DNA of 64,000 bases from the NCBI RefSeq assembly GCF_013141825.1, contig NZ_RZNH01000004.1:146132-210131 (forward strand), written 5' to 3'. Below the pieces are notes generated by a model. The model had not been told where the DNA came from, did not search any database, and saw nothing but the letters and a program-made list of their open reading frames with translations. Within the stretch, counting starts at the first letter, position 1, and every line of letters begins with the position of its first letter. The stretch comes from Marinifilum caeruleilacunae. Lineage in GTDB: Bacteria; Bacteroidota; Bacteroidia; Bacteroidales; Marinifilaceae. Position numbers and translations under genes: made by a program. Positions 25,721 through 34,939 of the stretch are shown piece after piece.

Positions 25721-27478
25721 TTACTTTACACCTCCTGTTTTCTTTGCAATTCCCAGGCGATATCCACCTTTAAATATCACTACAAAAGCATCGTGAACGC
25801 CACATGAATCACGATATTCGGCAGCTTCGTCAAAAGTTTCGAAACCTCCAATGGTATACTTGTGCCAACCTTCTACATACAAGTGTTCTATAACATCTCC
25901 ACCTTTATATCTCTTGAATAGATCAGCGGGTCCCATTTCTCTTTTACAAGCTGCAATTTGAACTCTGTATACAAAATCTTCCTGCACCAACTCTTGCTTC
26001 ATTTTAATCTCTTCAAGCTCCACAGTTTTCTCCTTTACAGGGATATTTGGCACAATAACTGGTACAGCCATTACAGGGGCACTCATTTTTTCTTGTTTCA
26101 ATTCATTGGGTACTTCTTTAATCTTAGCTTTCTCAGCTAGAATATTTGGTTCTTTAATTTTTTCAACAATTTGTTTTTCTCTATAAATATCAAAGCCTCC
26201 AGGTCCTCCAGATCTCTCCGAAGCAAAATAGAATCTTCCTTCTTCATCTTCAAAATAGGTGATGTCATTGTCGGTACTATTAATTGGGAAGCCCAGGTTT
26301 TTAGGTCTGCCCCATTCTCCGCTATCGGTTCTTTCGCATTTAAAAATATCATAACCTCCCATTGTATTATGACCTCTGGAACTAAAATACAATGCACTTC
26401 CATCCTTGTTTACAAAAACATCGCTCTCATCGTATTCTGTATTGATTTCGCCACCAAGATTCATAGGCTTAGACCATTTGCCTGATTCATTTTTCTGTGC
26501 ATAATAGATGTCACAATCGCCAAAACCTCCCTTTCGGTCACTTACGAAATAAACCTCTTTCTCATCTTTACAAAAACAAACCGAACTTTCTCTCGATTTA
26601 CTTTCGTTGATAAATTTCAAAGCCTTGCCTTTTGTCCATTTGTTTTTATCAGTCTTTGAAAAATAAACATCTCCATTTCCTTCTGCACCAGTATAAATCA
26701 CAAAATCATTATCGTTGGTATACATTAATCCAACATTCGATTTATTAGGTGTATTCAAAGGAAGTTTACTGGCTGCTGCTTCGGAATTCTGCTTAAATAT
26801 TTTTTCGTAATATTTTTGATCTGTTGCCGATCGTGAACTTTGCTCATCTCCTCGTCTTGAACTAAAATACATCACACCCTGTCTTGATATTGGGTTAAAC
26901 TCATCAAAGACTGTATTCACTTTTTCTCCAAGCAATTCAACCTGAAATTCAGACTCTCCTTTCTTTAATTTCTTCCCATTTTTACACTCTGCGATTCTTT
27001 TTTCACTCAAGAGAATCAAATCCTGTTTGTCTTTGTATTTATTTTGCCTAATCAGTTCAATATTGATTTTATACTGAACAATTGCCTGATCAAATTCGTT
27101 TCGATACTGGTGAGCCATTCCCAACAGGAAATGAATATCCTCACTCACATCTGGATTTAATTGCTGTGCCGCGTTCAAAAAGGGCAAAGCCTCATTTCTT
27201 GGTCCTGATATCAAATAGCTAACACCAATATTGTAATTCAATGCCGAATTTTTGTCATTAACCTGATAAGCATCCAAAAGCAGAGGAATTGCTTCGCGAA
27301 CATAGCCTTCTCCTTTTTCGAAAAGTGCAGCAGCAGTTGTAATTTTTTTGTATGCGTTTTTTCTTTCCTTATGCCCATCTACATAATCTGACTTCTTAAT
27401 ATCAATCAGGTTTTGGGCCGATAAATTTGTAAAAACAACAAAGAAAAAAAGAGTGAGAGTAGTAAATTTAAATTTCAT
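25721..27478 (-). CDS. Exported TPR / WD40-like propeller (PD40) protein with C-terminal SPOR-like domain
   Basis: 585 residues with a signal peptide (FTTLTLFFFVVFTNLSAQ). Residues about 45-165 are tetratricopeptide-like helices (NSALNYNIGVSYLISG, HFLLGMAHQYRNEFDQAI). About 180-425 form PD40 beta-propeller blades (MYFSSRRG, VYFVSDRKGGFGDCDIYYA, LYFSSRGHNTMGGYDIF, FYFASERSGGPGGFDIY). The last 75 residues (VYRVQIAACK to DAFVVIFKGGYR) look like a SPOR-type peptidoglycan-binding domain. TPR-PD40 proteins in Bacteroidota often end in OmpA (PorE-like); this one does not. Role probably in the periplasm or cell wall; function unknown. Confidence 0.8.
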   Translation of the reverse strand: MKFKFTTLTLFFFVVFTNLSAQNLIDIKKSDYVDGHKERKNAYKKITTAAALFEKGEGYVREAIPLLLDAYQVNDKNSALNYNIGVSYLISGPRNEALPFLNAAQQLNPDVSEDIHFLLGMAHQYRNEFDQAIVQYKINIELIRQNKYKDKQDLILLSEKRIAECKNGKKLKKGESEFQVELLGEKVNTVFDEFNPISRQGVMYFSSRRGDEQSSRSATDQKYYEKIFKQNSEAAASKLPLNTPNKSNVGLMYTNDNDFVIYTGAEGNGDVYFSKTDKNKWTKGKALKFINESKSRESSVCFCKDEKEVYFVSDRKGGFGDCDIYYAQKNESGKWSKPMNLGGEINTEYDESDVFVNKDGSALYFSSRGHNTMGGYDIFKCERTDSGEWGRPKNLGFPINSTDNDITYFEDEEGRFYFASERSGGPGGFDIYREKQIVEKIKEPNILAEKAKIKEVPNELKQEKMSAPVMAVPVIVPNIPVKEKTVELEEIKMKQELVQEDFVYRVQIAACKREMGPADLFKRYKGGDVIEHLYVEGWHKYTIGGFETFDEAAEYRDSCGVHDAFVVIFKGGYRLGIAKKTGGVK

Positions 27479-27711
27479 AGAGACCAGTAGTTAGTTTTGA
27501 TATGGGTTTTCTTAAAATGGATCAATTATCCAAATTTCATATTCACTAATACTGATAATAAAATAAAATGTTTCCTTTCCGGATTAAACTATTGGCAAAC
27601 ATTCCATAAATCAAAGGATATAATGCTCTTATTGAATGATAAAACTGATAGGTAATTTGAAAATAAATTAGTATCATTGCAATATTATATGTAGTAAAAC
27701 CACTCAGATTT

Positions 27712-27737
27712 ACAGGACTTTTAAAAATCAGTCCTGT
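27712..27737. promoter_or_regulatory. Inverted repeat upstream of the Hpt-STAS-phosphatase operon
   Basis: ACAGGAC and GTCCTGT arms separated by 12 AT-rich bases, 31 bases before the Hpt start. Could be a regulator dyad or a leader hairpin. A TTAATTTG sequence follows directly, one base off the -7 consensus. Confidence 0.45.
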
Positions 27738-27767
27738 TAATTTGTTAAAATTATTTTATCCTGTAGA

Positions 27768-28223
27768 ATGACTCAAGGAGAACAACTCACCAATTTGTCC
27801 TATTTAAAGGAAATGTCGGGAAATGACAACAGTATTATCGAAGAAATGATCGAAATATTCATTGAACAAATCCCTGAATTTACTGAAGAGGTTAGCTCAA
27901 ATTTTGAAACAAAGAACTGGGAAGGCCTTGGAGCAGTTGCACACAAAGCAAAATCATCGGTTCGAACAATGGGAATGGATAGTATTGGAGATTGTTTAGA
28001 ACAATTAGAGCATTTTTCAAAAGGAAATCTTAAATTTGAGTTACAGATAAAAAAAGAAAAAGGAATTGAGTTAAGTCCTAAAGATGAAAAGAATTGGAGT
28101 AATGTGATGCACGAAACAACTAACGACACGGAATTGAAACACATTCCTGATTTGGTAGAGCATTTTCTAACCAATTGTCCGTTGGCCGTTGAAGAACTTA
28201 AATCAAGTCTTAAACAACTTTAA
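27768..28223 (+). CDS. Histidine phosphotransfer (Hpt) domain protein
   Basis: 151 residues of helical sequence. The phospho-acceptor motif is AHKAKSSVRTMGMDSIG with His59, matching the Hpt signature (H-x-x-K-x-x-x). The domain carries an insertion of about 45 residues (LQIKKEKGIELSPKDEKNW...) between the active helix and the last helix (LKHIPDLVEHFLTNCPLAVEELK), longer than usual Hpt proteins of about 110 residues. It should relay phosphate between a sensor kinase, absent here, and the REC domain encoded two genes downstream. First gene of a three-gene plus-strand operon; gap to the STAS gene is 15 bases. Confidence 0.85.
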   Translation: MTQGEQLTNLSYLKEMSGNDNSIIEEMIEIFIEQIPEFTEEVSSNFETKNWEGLGAVAHKAKSSVRTMGMDSIGDCLEQLEHFSKGNLKFELQIKKEKGIELSPKDEKNWSNVMHETTNDTELKHIPDLVEHFLTNCPLAVEELKSSLKQL

Positions 28224-28238
28224 ACCATATCTAAAGCT

Positions 28239-28586
28239 ATGAATATTGAAACCAAACACGTCGACTCTGTTACAATAATGAAACTTTGCGAAACAAATCG
28301 TTTGTATGCCTTAAATGCCGGTATTGCAAAAGATAAAATGAACGAAGTTTTAACACAGCCACAAACAAGACTTGTAGTTGACTTTGAAGACATTAACTTT
28401 ATTGATAGTTCTGGTTTTGGAGCATTAATTTCTGCCCTAAAAACATCGAAAGAACACCAGAGCAAAATTAAGCTTTGCAATATCAACAAAGATGTAATGG
28501 AATTAATTGAATTAATGCAATTGGATTCTATTTTTGAGATTTTACAGGATCCTACCGCTTGTGTAAACAGCTTCTCGGCAGAATAG
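28239..28586 (+). CDS. STAS-domain anti-sigma factor antagonist
   Basis: 115 residues, SpoIIAA/RsbV-like. The phosphorylation loop is FIDSSGFGALISALK with Ser57/Ser58 at the position phosphorylated in SpoIIAA. In partner switching the dephosphorylated form binds an anti-sigma kinase or another target. The cognate phosphatase is very likely the next gene, 9 bases downstream; the usual HATPase-type kinase is not present in this module. Confidence 0.9.
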   Translation: MNIETKHVDSVTIMKLCETNRLYALNAGIAKDKMNEVLTQPQTRLVVDFEDINFIDSSGFGALISALKTSKEHQSKIKLCNINKDVMELIELMQLDSIFEILQDPTACVNSFSAE

Positions 28587-28595
28587 TAAGCCATT

Positions 28596-30158
28596 ATGGC
28601 CAAGGCCTCACCGCATATACTCGTTGTAGATGATGATGTTGTTGTACTTAAGTTTATAGAGTTTACATTAAGAGGCTTAAGCTACAAAACAACATTAGCG
28701 AGAAATGGTATTGAGGCCATTGATAAGGCCAAAACCGAACATTTCGATTTAATTATTTCGGATCTTTTCATGCCAATCATGGATGGTAATGAGTTGGTGC
28801 GACATTTTCGGAACACTCCCGAATACAAGCATACGCCTTTTATTTTCTTATCTGGAAACAACGAAGAGGAAACCTGGATCAAAAACCTTAATGATGGTGC
28901 CGATGATTTCATCACAAAGCCCATCAAACAGAAAGTTTTTGTTTCAAAAATCAACTCGCACTTAAAAAAGGCATTTCTACGAAAAGAAATTATTGCGGGA
29001 AAAGAAAAGTCTGACATTAGTTACGACAAAGGCACTTTAATATACTGTGCCAACAGAACCAAACCTTTTCCAATTCCCCGAAAACTAATAAAAACCAACA
29101 TTAAGGTAGTTTACACCGATGCCGATTTTTTTATGGCTCTGCAAGGTGCAAACAATTGGGGAATCATTATCGATGATGCCGCCACCTGGGCCATGTCGAT
29201 ACTTGAGAAAATAGTTGAAATTACAGCAGCTCACGTTCCGGTAAGTTTGCTAATTTCTGATCCGGATAATACCGAAATGATGGATCAGCTCTTGAAGTAC
29301 AAAATCAGCACTTTTCTGTATAAAAATCTGGATACAAGATTAATAGTACATCAAATCAATTCCAACATTCAAAGAGAACATGAACTGAAAAACAAGTATT
29401 TGAATGCCCTTAATACTGCGGCCAAACGATCGCCAATAAGGTTCGAGAACAAGTTTTCTGATGAGCTAAATGACTTCCAGATTCGTATTCTACATGAACC
29501 CTACGATAAATTGCCTGGTGGCGATTACTATGAAATTATCAATGTAGATGAAAATCGTAAGATATTTGTATTGGGCGATGTAATGGGTAAAAAATGGGAT
29601 GCCTGGTTCTTTGTTCCGGCCTACATTGCTTACATTAGAAGTACCATTAACTTTTTCCTGAATCGACAGGAATTTGATTTTGTGGAAGCTCCTGGAAAAT
29701 TCCTCGACATCATTAACCAGTACATTTTTAAGGACATGCAGCTCACCGAGGTTTTTACAACACTCAGCGTGATCTCGATTTGCACAAAGCAGAATAAAAT
29801 CAGCGTAGCTTCTGCTGGTGCATTGCGTCCATATTACTACAATAAATCGGAAGACACCATTTCGCAACTTAATATTGTGGGAACTTTACTTGGCGTGATT
29901 AAAACGACCAAATATCAAAGCCTGGTTCACGATTTTAATAAGGGTGACAAGGTTTTGTTTTATACCGATGGTTACACAGAGGCTGTAAACGACAAAAACA
30001 ATGAGATGATTGGCGACGATGCCTTGTTTCATTCCTTAAACAAGTTCAAATTAGAGAAAGAACTACACCCTCAAGCCATAGAAGAAGAACTTACAAAGAC
30101 CTACAACGTCTCAAAATTTGATGACGACAGAACCCTTCTTTTGATCCAAAGAAAATAG
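28596..30158 (+). CDS. Response regulator with C-terminal SpoIIE/RsbU-type PP2C phosphatase
   Basis: 520 residues. N-terminal receiver domain (about 6-125) with acidic pocket VDDD, phospho-acceptor Asp56 in IISDLFMP, and Lys in FITKPIK. Middle region (about 145-270) resembles a second, degenerate receiver fold without an acceptor Asp (KVVYTDADFFMALQ). The phosphatase (about 290-518) has GGDYYEI, LGDVMGKKWDAW, FYTDGYTEAVN and DDRTLLLI. RsbU enzymes usually read GDVSGHG; the GHG element is replaced by GKKW here. Likely role: phosphorylation through the Hpt protein activates dephosphorylation of the STAS protein. Encoded 9 bases after the STAS gene. Confidence 0.9.
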   Translation: MAKASPHILVVDDDVVVLKFIEFTLRGLSYKTTLARNGIEAIDKAKTEHFDLIISDLFMPIMDGNELVRHFRNTPEYKHTPFIFLSGNNEEETWIKNLNDGADDFITKPIKQKVFVSKINSHLKKAFLRKEIIAGKEKSDISYDKGTLIYCANRTKPFPIPRKLIKTNIKVVYTDADFFMALQGANNWGIIIDDAATWAMSILEKIVEITAAHVPVSLLISDPDNTEMMDQLLKYKISTFLYKNLDTRLIVHQINSNIQREHELKNKYLNALNTAAKRSPIRFENKFSDELNDFQIRILHEPYDKLPGGDYYEIINVDENRKIFVLGDVMGKKWDAWFFVPAYIAYIRSTINFFLNRQEFDFVEAPGKFLDIINQYIFKDMQLTEVFTTLSVISICTKQNKISVASAGALRPYYYNKSEDTISQLNIVGTLLGVIKTTKYQSLVHDFNKGDKVLFYTDGYTEAVNDKNNEMIGDDALFHSLNKFKLEKELHPQAIEEELTKTYNVSKFDDDRTLLLIQRK

Positions 30159-30222
30159 ATTTCTATATTTTCGAATTCAACTTTTTTTAGCACATTTGCC
30201 CTAAATATCAAAATTGGGGAAA

Positions 30223-30534
30223 ATGAATGAAGTAATTGGTTGGATTGGAAGTTTGCTATTTGCAATTTGTGCACTTCCACAAGTTATACACACTTTTAAA
30301 ACCAGGAAAACAGACGACTTAAGCGAGATTTTTTTATGGCTTTGGTTTTGGGGTGAAATTTTTACACTTAGCTATATCTTAGTGGATGATATTGCTAATA
30401 AAAACTATCACATTCCTCTTTATTTCAATTACCTATTCAACCTGGTATTGCTTTTCTACCTGTTGTTTGCGAAATACACCTACAATACAAAACCAACAGG
30501 ATTAGCCAGTTTGCTACAAAAAATTAAAAAATAA
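30223..30534 (+). CDS. PQ-loop / SemiSWEET-like small membrane transporter
   Basis: 103 residues from ATG at 30223; the upstream in-frame TTG (30214) is less likely. Three membrane helices (about 4-20, 38-56, 65-86) and the PQ-loop motif ALPQVIHTFKTRKTDDLS typical of SemiSWEET/MtN3 half-transporters, which dimerise to move sugars or amino acids. The substrate is not known. It starts 64 bases after the phosphatase gene and may belong to that operon or be independent. A terminator follows. Confidence 0.88.
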   Translation: MNEVIGWIGSLLFAICALPQVIHTFKTRKTDDLSEIFLWLWFWGEIFTLSYILVDDIANKNYHIPLYFNYLFNLVLLFYLLFAKYTYNTKPTGLASLLQKIKK

Positions 30535-30543
30535 TCATATCAA

Positions 30544-30568
30544 AAAAGCCAGACGTTGTCTGGCTTTT
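30544..30568. terminator. Bidirectional terminator between the PQ-loop gene and citC
   Basis: AAAA-GCCAGAC loop GTT GTCTGGC-TTTT: a symmetric stem with A-run and T-run, between convergent genes, so usable from both sides. Confidence 0.9.
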
Positions 30569-30591
30569 ATTTTATATCGAAATCACATGAT

Positions 30592-31665
30592 TTAATGTCT
30601 TGATATGGTATTTTGAATTTTTGTTCTTACCTCCAATGATTCGTCCGAAAGCAGGAAGTTCTTTGTTGAATCAGGCAGGAAATCCAGTACCTCTTCCAGT
30701 CGATCCTCTCTAATAGCTTGTCTTACCTTCGAGGCTGAAATGTAGTTATCATCATCTCCACTTGTAATTCTTGGTATTTCCAACAAATCTACACCATTCG
30801 AAGGAAGGTATTTGATCATTGCCTCATTGTATGCAGCTGTAACCGGCGAATACATCTCTGTTCCAACATATCGTTTATTGATATTCAGAACTGGCACAAT
30901 GTAATGCAGGAAAGTAATTACATCGAGCTCGGCTTGTTTTGCAGCAATATCGCTCTCCTTTTCCTGCTTTAGGAAATAACAAGGGAATATTGTGCCTGAA
31001 ACCACATAGTTTCCTCCTTTTACCATTATCAGGTTCTCGATATGCCCCAACTCTTCCTTTATCAATCTCCATCTGATATCGAAAGTAAAGGACGATCTGT
31101 CTTCTTCCACTACAAACAAGTACACCAACCTGTTTTCCTTACATGCTTTTTCGATCAGGTATTTATGACCTTTGGTAAAAGGGTTGCAATTCACTACAAC
31201 GGCAGCGATATCGCCCACATTCACCTCTTTTTTAATAGATCTTAAATAATCCTGGTAGGTTTTAATGTTTTCGTAACCAAATTCCAAAACAGAAAACAGA
31301 GGCTCAGCTGTTGCAATTTCGGTAAAACCTAAACCTTTAAACACTTCAAGATTCCTTGGTTTGGTGTAAACAAAAATATGTTTGTGCTCCTGTATCACAA
31401 TATCGATAAGATGTGTTACGATTTGTGCAAAGGCTGCTCCTTCACGAAATTTAGGTGCCACAGCTACATATTTCAACACTCTTCCTTTGTACGATCCGGT
31501 ACCAATTACCTCATCATTCAAATTGTAAAGTATCATGCTATAATCAACATCATGCTGATTAAAATCGAATCCCAATGGTTCCAGAAATTCTGTCACCAGT
31601 TTTATATCGAAGGGGTTTCGCAGATCCAAAGATTCTTCTCTGTAATCAGTATTTTCAACTCCCAT
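30592..31665 (-). CDS. citC: [Citrate (pro-3S)-lyase] ligase
   Basis: Acetylates the prosthetic group thiol of CitD using acetate and ATP, switching citrate lyase on. 357 residues: an N-terminal GNAT-like part (about 1-130, ending KGLGFTEIATAEPLFSVLEFG) and a C-terminal nucleotidyltransferase domain with the HxGH-type motif NPFTKGH and the ISxSxVR-type motif ISASKVRQ. Last gene of the minus-strand cit cluster, about 180 bases after citXG. The bidirectional hairpin at 30544 closes it. Confidence 0.94.
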   Translation of the reverse strand: MGVENTDYREESLDLRNPFDIKLVTEFLEPLGFDFNQHDVDYSMILYNLNDEVIGTGSYKGRVLKYVAVAPKFREGAAFAQIVTHLIDIVIQEHKHIFVYTKPRNLEVFKGLGFTEIATAEPLFSVLEFGYENIKTYQDYLRSIKKEVNVGDIAAVVVNCNPFTKGHKYLIEKACKENRLVYLFVVEEDRSSFTFDIRWRLIKEELGHIENLIMVKGGNYVVSGTIFPCYFLKQEKESDIAAKQAELDVITFLHYIVPVLNINKRYVGTEMYSPVTAAYNEAMIKYLPSNGVDLLEIPRITSGDDDNYISASKVRQAIREDRLEEVLDFLPDSTKNFLLSDESLEVRTKIQNTISRH

Positions 31666-31843
31666 ATTTTTGTCCTTAGTTTAGTATTTTGTTAGTGTGT
31701 GATAGCGTATTAAAACATCAGTCAATATTATTGGATTTTACGAAACAACAAAGCTTTTTTCATATGTTTCAGAGATATATTATTATCCAAAAATCATGAT
31801 AAATGTTATTTGTTTTTTTTGCCCGATTTGTTATAAATGAAAG

Positions 31844-33232
31844 CTAAGAATGATAATTGGCAAGGCTATAGATAAAGTACGATACCGCCAATAAATCAGC
31901 CGATCCTCCCGGTGAGATGTGATTGCTTTCACAGTAGTTGATTAAATCGGAATAGCGATTTTCAAAATCTTCTTCTCCAAAACAATCCATTGCCAATTGT
32001 GCTTTTGCTTTTAATTCATCAAGTACATCAACCCCTTTTCTAAAAAGGATATTACTGTCGTCGTTGTTCGCAATTAAGGCCAACAGGGCATGTGTCAATG
32101 ATTTTTGCAAAAGCTTATCATCTGCCTCCACATTGGCGAGGTGACGTTCAAGAACCGGAATTGCATTTTCAAAAACACAAGGTAAACCTGCCTGAATTTC
32201 GCCTCTAATTCCTCTTCCTTTGTTTCCATATTTCTCAAAACAAACTTCCCCATGCGTTTGTTTGGTTTGGTAAAGTTTTCTGCCTAGTTCGCGCTCCACC
32301 AGGTTTCCATTCAGCTTTTGAATCAAATCAACAAATGAATGGTAATTGAAACGCTGTTTTGCAATTAAATAGGCACTAACAAAAAGAGAAAATCCCAAAA
32401 GGAAAATCGCTCCTTTGTGTGTATTTACTCCCTTGGTTTCACGAAACATATCCTCTTCCATCAGCAATCCAATTCTTCTTAATTCAGGAAGAGCTTCTTT
32501 CAGGTTTTCATGTTTAAAAGAAAAACCGTAATTGGCAATCTCCTTAAAATAAACCGATAAAACCGAGGCTGAATTCAGGAAAGTGGCAAAGTCCATGTCG
32601 TCGTGAGAACCATTTGAAAAACGATCGACCAATCCGGGTTTTGGAGATAGGGCCACCTCATGCAAAAGAGATTTTAATGCTTTTGCAGCAAGATCATTGC
32701 AGATCTGCTCCCTGCTCAATTCGTTTAAATACTTATCGATATCTGCATTTATTTTTTTACGGATATCAGTATAAGAATGATTCTGCTGGCGCATACAAAG
32801 CAAAGCTGGCTTTTCGCTACAGTAGTAACATGTTTTGGCTTTGCCCGAAGAAACCGGATCCCCCTGAGCGTTGGTTATATCAACATCTAAAAGTCGACCC
32901 AAAGTATGATTCTCCTCAAACTTTTCAGTGATTTGCTTTATTTCCTCAATGACACAATTTCCATCTAGAATGGGAACAAGAAAAAGGTCGCCTGCCTCAT
33001 CTGTCGCACAATGCTCTTTTGATGAATCTATTAATATTCGGTGCGATAGCAAATGACGCTTCAGCTCTGATAAAACTTTCTGAAAGCATAAATGGATTTT
33101 CTCATCGGATTTCGGATAGCCGGGAATATTAAAATTCAGACTTAAAGAAGCCATTCCTGATTTGGAAATCTCTCCACGCAAAACCGCCCTTTTGTCCCTG
33201 GCAGCTAATATTTTTCCTAACACATCATCCAT
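31844..33232 (-). CDS. citXG: CitX-CitG fusion: prosthetic group synthesis and attachment for citrate lyase
   Basis: 462 residues. The N-terminal ~170 residues correspond to CitX, which transfers the triphosphoribosyl-dephospho-CoA group to apo-CitD (GKILAARDKRAVLRGE..., LDVDITNAQGDPVSS, CYYC). The C-terminal ~285 residues correspond to CitG, which makes that precursor from dephospho-CoA and ATP (LLHEVALSPKPGLVDRFSNGSHDDMDF, GVNTHKGAIFLLG, TKQTHGEVCFEKYG, SPGGSADLLA). CitX and CitG are separate proteins in Klebsiella but fused in some other bacteria. The fusion has no internal stop. It lies between citF and citC. Confidence 0.92.
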   Translation of the reverse strand: MDDVLGKILAARDKRAVLRGEISKSGMASLSLNFNIPGYPKSDEKIHLCFQKVLSELKRHLLSHRILIDSSKEHCATDEAGDLFLVPILDGNCVIEEIKQITEKFEENHTLGRLLDVDITNAQGDPVSSGKAKTCYYCSEKPALLCMRQQNHSYTDIRKKINADIDKYLNELSREQICNDLAAKALKSLLHEVALSPKPGLVDRFSNGSHDDMDFATFLNSASVLSVYFKEIANYGFSFKHENLKEALPELRRIGLLMEEDMFRETKGVNTHKGAIFLLGFSLFVSAYLIAKQRFNYHSFVDLIQKLNGNLVERELGRKLYQTKQTHGEVCFEKYGNKGRGIRGEIQAGLPCVFENAIPVLERHLANVEADDKLLQKSLTHALLALIANNDDSNILFRKGVDVLDELKAKAQLAMDCFGEEDFENRYSDLINYCESNHISPGGSADLLAVSYFIYSLANYHS

Positions 33233-33337
33233 ATTGCAATCATTAAATCAGCAATAAATTCATTTAAATATGATATAAAATTACACCCTAAAAGTAAAAT
33301 AACAATTAGGGTGCACTTTCTTTATGTAAGAATCTCT

Positions 33338-34897
33338 TTACGAGAGATTTTCAACATTGTAAATCACATCAATAATGGTTCCGTCACGATACTCTACCAA
33401 AGCAACAATCTTGTCACCTAGTTCTTTCTCGGCTGGAATACCAGTCATCGCATCCACCTTCTCTTTTAGGTCTTTGATATCGACAACTTTAACACCTGCT
33501 TTAATTAAAGCAGCAGCAAGATTTGGCTTAGAAGGATTCACACATACACCGCGCTCTGTAACAATTACATCAACACTTTCACCTGGTGTAACTACGGTGT
33601 GAACTCTGTCTTTCACAATTGGCAAACGCCCACGGAAAGAAGGACAAACCACAACCGTTAGGTTTGCACCCGAAGCGGTATCTGAGTGTCCACCCGATGC
33701 ACCACGAATTTCGCCCGACGAACCTGTAATTACGTTTACATTAAAATCCACATCAACTTCCAGAGCACCAAGAACCACAACATCAAGTTTATTGGTCATC
33801 GATCCACAGTTGTTCGGATTTGCATACTGGTCGCAAGTAATTTCGATATGGTTTGGATTGTTTAAAACAGAAGAACTTACAGCAGCATCGAAAGATTGAA
33901 CGTCGAAGATTGCCTGGAATAAGCCTTCATTCAACATATCTACACCGTAAGAAGTAACACCACCAATCATGAAACTACCTTTAATATCTTTGCGTTTCAT
34001 ATCTTCGCGAAGAAATTTTGCCACAGCCAAGGATGCTCCACCAGCACCAACCTGGAAAGACATACCATCCTTAAACAAACCAGAATGTTCGATTACATTG
34101 GCAGCAATACGTGCAATGCGTAAGTCCATTGGCGAAGTGGTAATACGAGTAGTTCCCGATGCAATTTTACTTGCATCACCAATGCTGTCTACCTTTACCA
34201 CATAATCGATAAAGTGCTGACGAACGGTACTTGGAACACAAGGGTAATCAACCAAATTATCGGTTACAATAATTACATTCTTAGAGTATCTTGCATCGAT
34301 ATCAGCATAACCCATAGAACCAAATGCCGAAGGACCATGAGAACCTGTAGCATTACCTTCCTCATCGGCAGCCGAAGCAGCCAAAACCGACAAATCTGGC
34401 TTAATTCTTCCTGTTAGGAAGTCGCGCACACGTCCACCATGCGAGTGAATAATCGCTGGGTATTTTAGTTTACCCATCGAAATAATTTCACCAAGTCTTC
34501 CACGAATCCCCGAAGAAAAAATCTTGGTAATCATACCCTTCTCTACGTAAGGTACAAGACCATCGTGAGCCGAAGTTAACGATGAAGAAGCCAAAGTAAT
34601 GTCTTTGATTCCCATTTCGTCAAGTATCTTAATGGTTTGCATCAAAACACCATCTCCACCACGTAGGTGATGGTGAAAAGTAACCGTCATTCCATCGAAT
34701 GGATTACACTTTTTGATGGCAGCCTCTAAGTTATCGCAAAGTTTTGAGGTATGAGGTTTTTTTGCTTTAAGTGTTCTGGAAATATTTGTAGCCGGAGCTT
34801 CATCTTCAATAATGCTTTTCCAAACACCACGGAATGGCTTTAATTCGCCAAATCCTTCTATATATTCAGGAATTTCAACTCCTAATGCGTTTTTCAT
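33338..34897 (-). CDS. citF: Citrate lyase alpha subunit (citrate CoA-transferase)
   Basis: Transfers the acetyl-ACP thioester to citrate, giving citryl-ACP and acetate. 519 residues, normal for CitF. CoA-transferase landmarks: MTVTFHHHLRGGDGVLMQT near the N-terminus, ATGSHGPSAFGSMGYADIDARYSKN, and SSGEIRGASGGHSDTASGANLTVVV. Cytoplasmic. It follows citE by 42 bases on the minus strand. Fermentative citrate use splits citrate into oxaloacetate and acetate. Confidence 0.96.
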   Translation of the reverse strand: MKNALGVEIPEYIEGFGELKPFRGVWKSIIEDEAPATNISRTLKAKKPHTSKLCDNLEAAIKKCNPFDGMTVTFHHHLRGGDGVLMQTIKILDEMGIKDITLASSSLTSAHDGLVPYVEKGMITKIFSSGIRGRLGEIISMGKLKYPAIIHSHGGRVRDFLTGRIKPDLSVLAASAADEEGNATGSHGPSAFGSMGYADIDARYSKNVIIVTDNLVDYPCVPSTVRQHFIDYVVKVDSIGDASKIASGTTRITTSPMDLRIARIAANVIEHSGLFKDGMSFQVGAGGASLAVAKFLREDMKRKDIKGSFMIGGVTSYGVDMLNEGLFQAIFDVQSFDAAVSSSVLNNPNHIEITCDQYANPNNCGSMTNKLDVVVLGALEVDVDFNVNVITGSSGEIRGASGGHSDTASGANLTVVVCPSFRGRLPIVKDRVHTVVTPGESVDVIVTERGVCVNPSKPNLAAALIKAGVKVVDIKDLKEKVDAMTGIPAEKELGDKIVALVEYRDGTIIDVIYNVENLS

Positions 34898-34939
34898 TTT
34901 GTCTTTGTATTAGTATCAATTCGTAAAACAGAAAAGCTG

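Noticed and set aside
25721-27478. PorE-like type IX secretion component
   Set aside because: TPR and PD40 parts fit, but the C-terminus is SPOR-like and lacks the OmpA domain of PorE.
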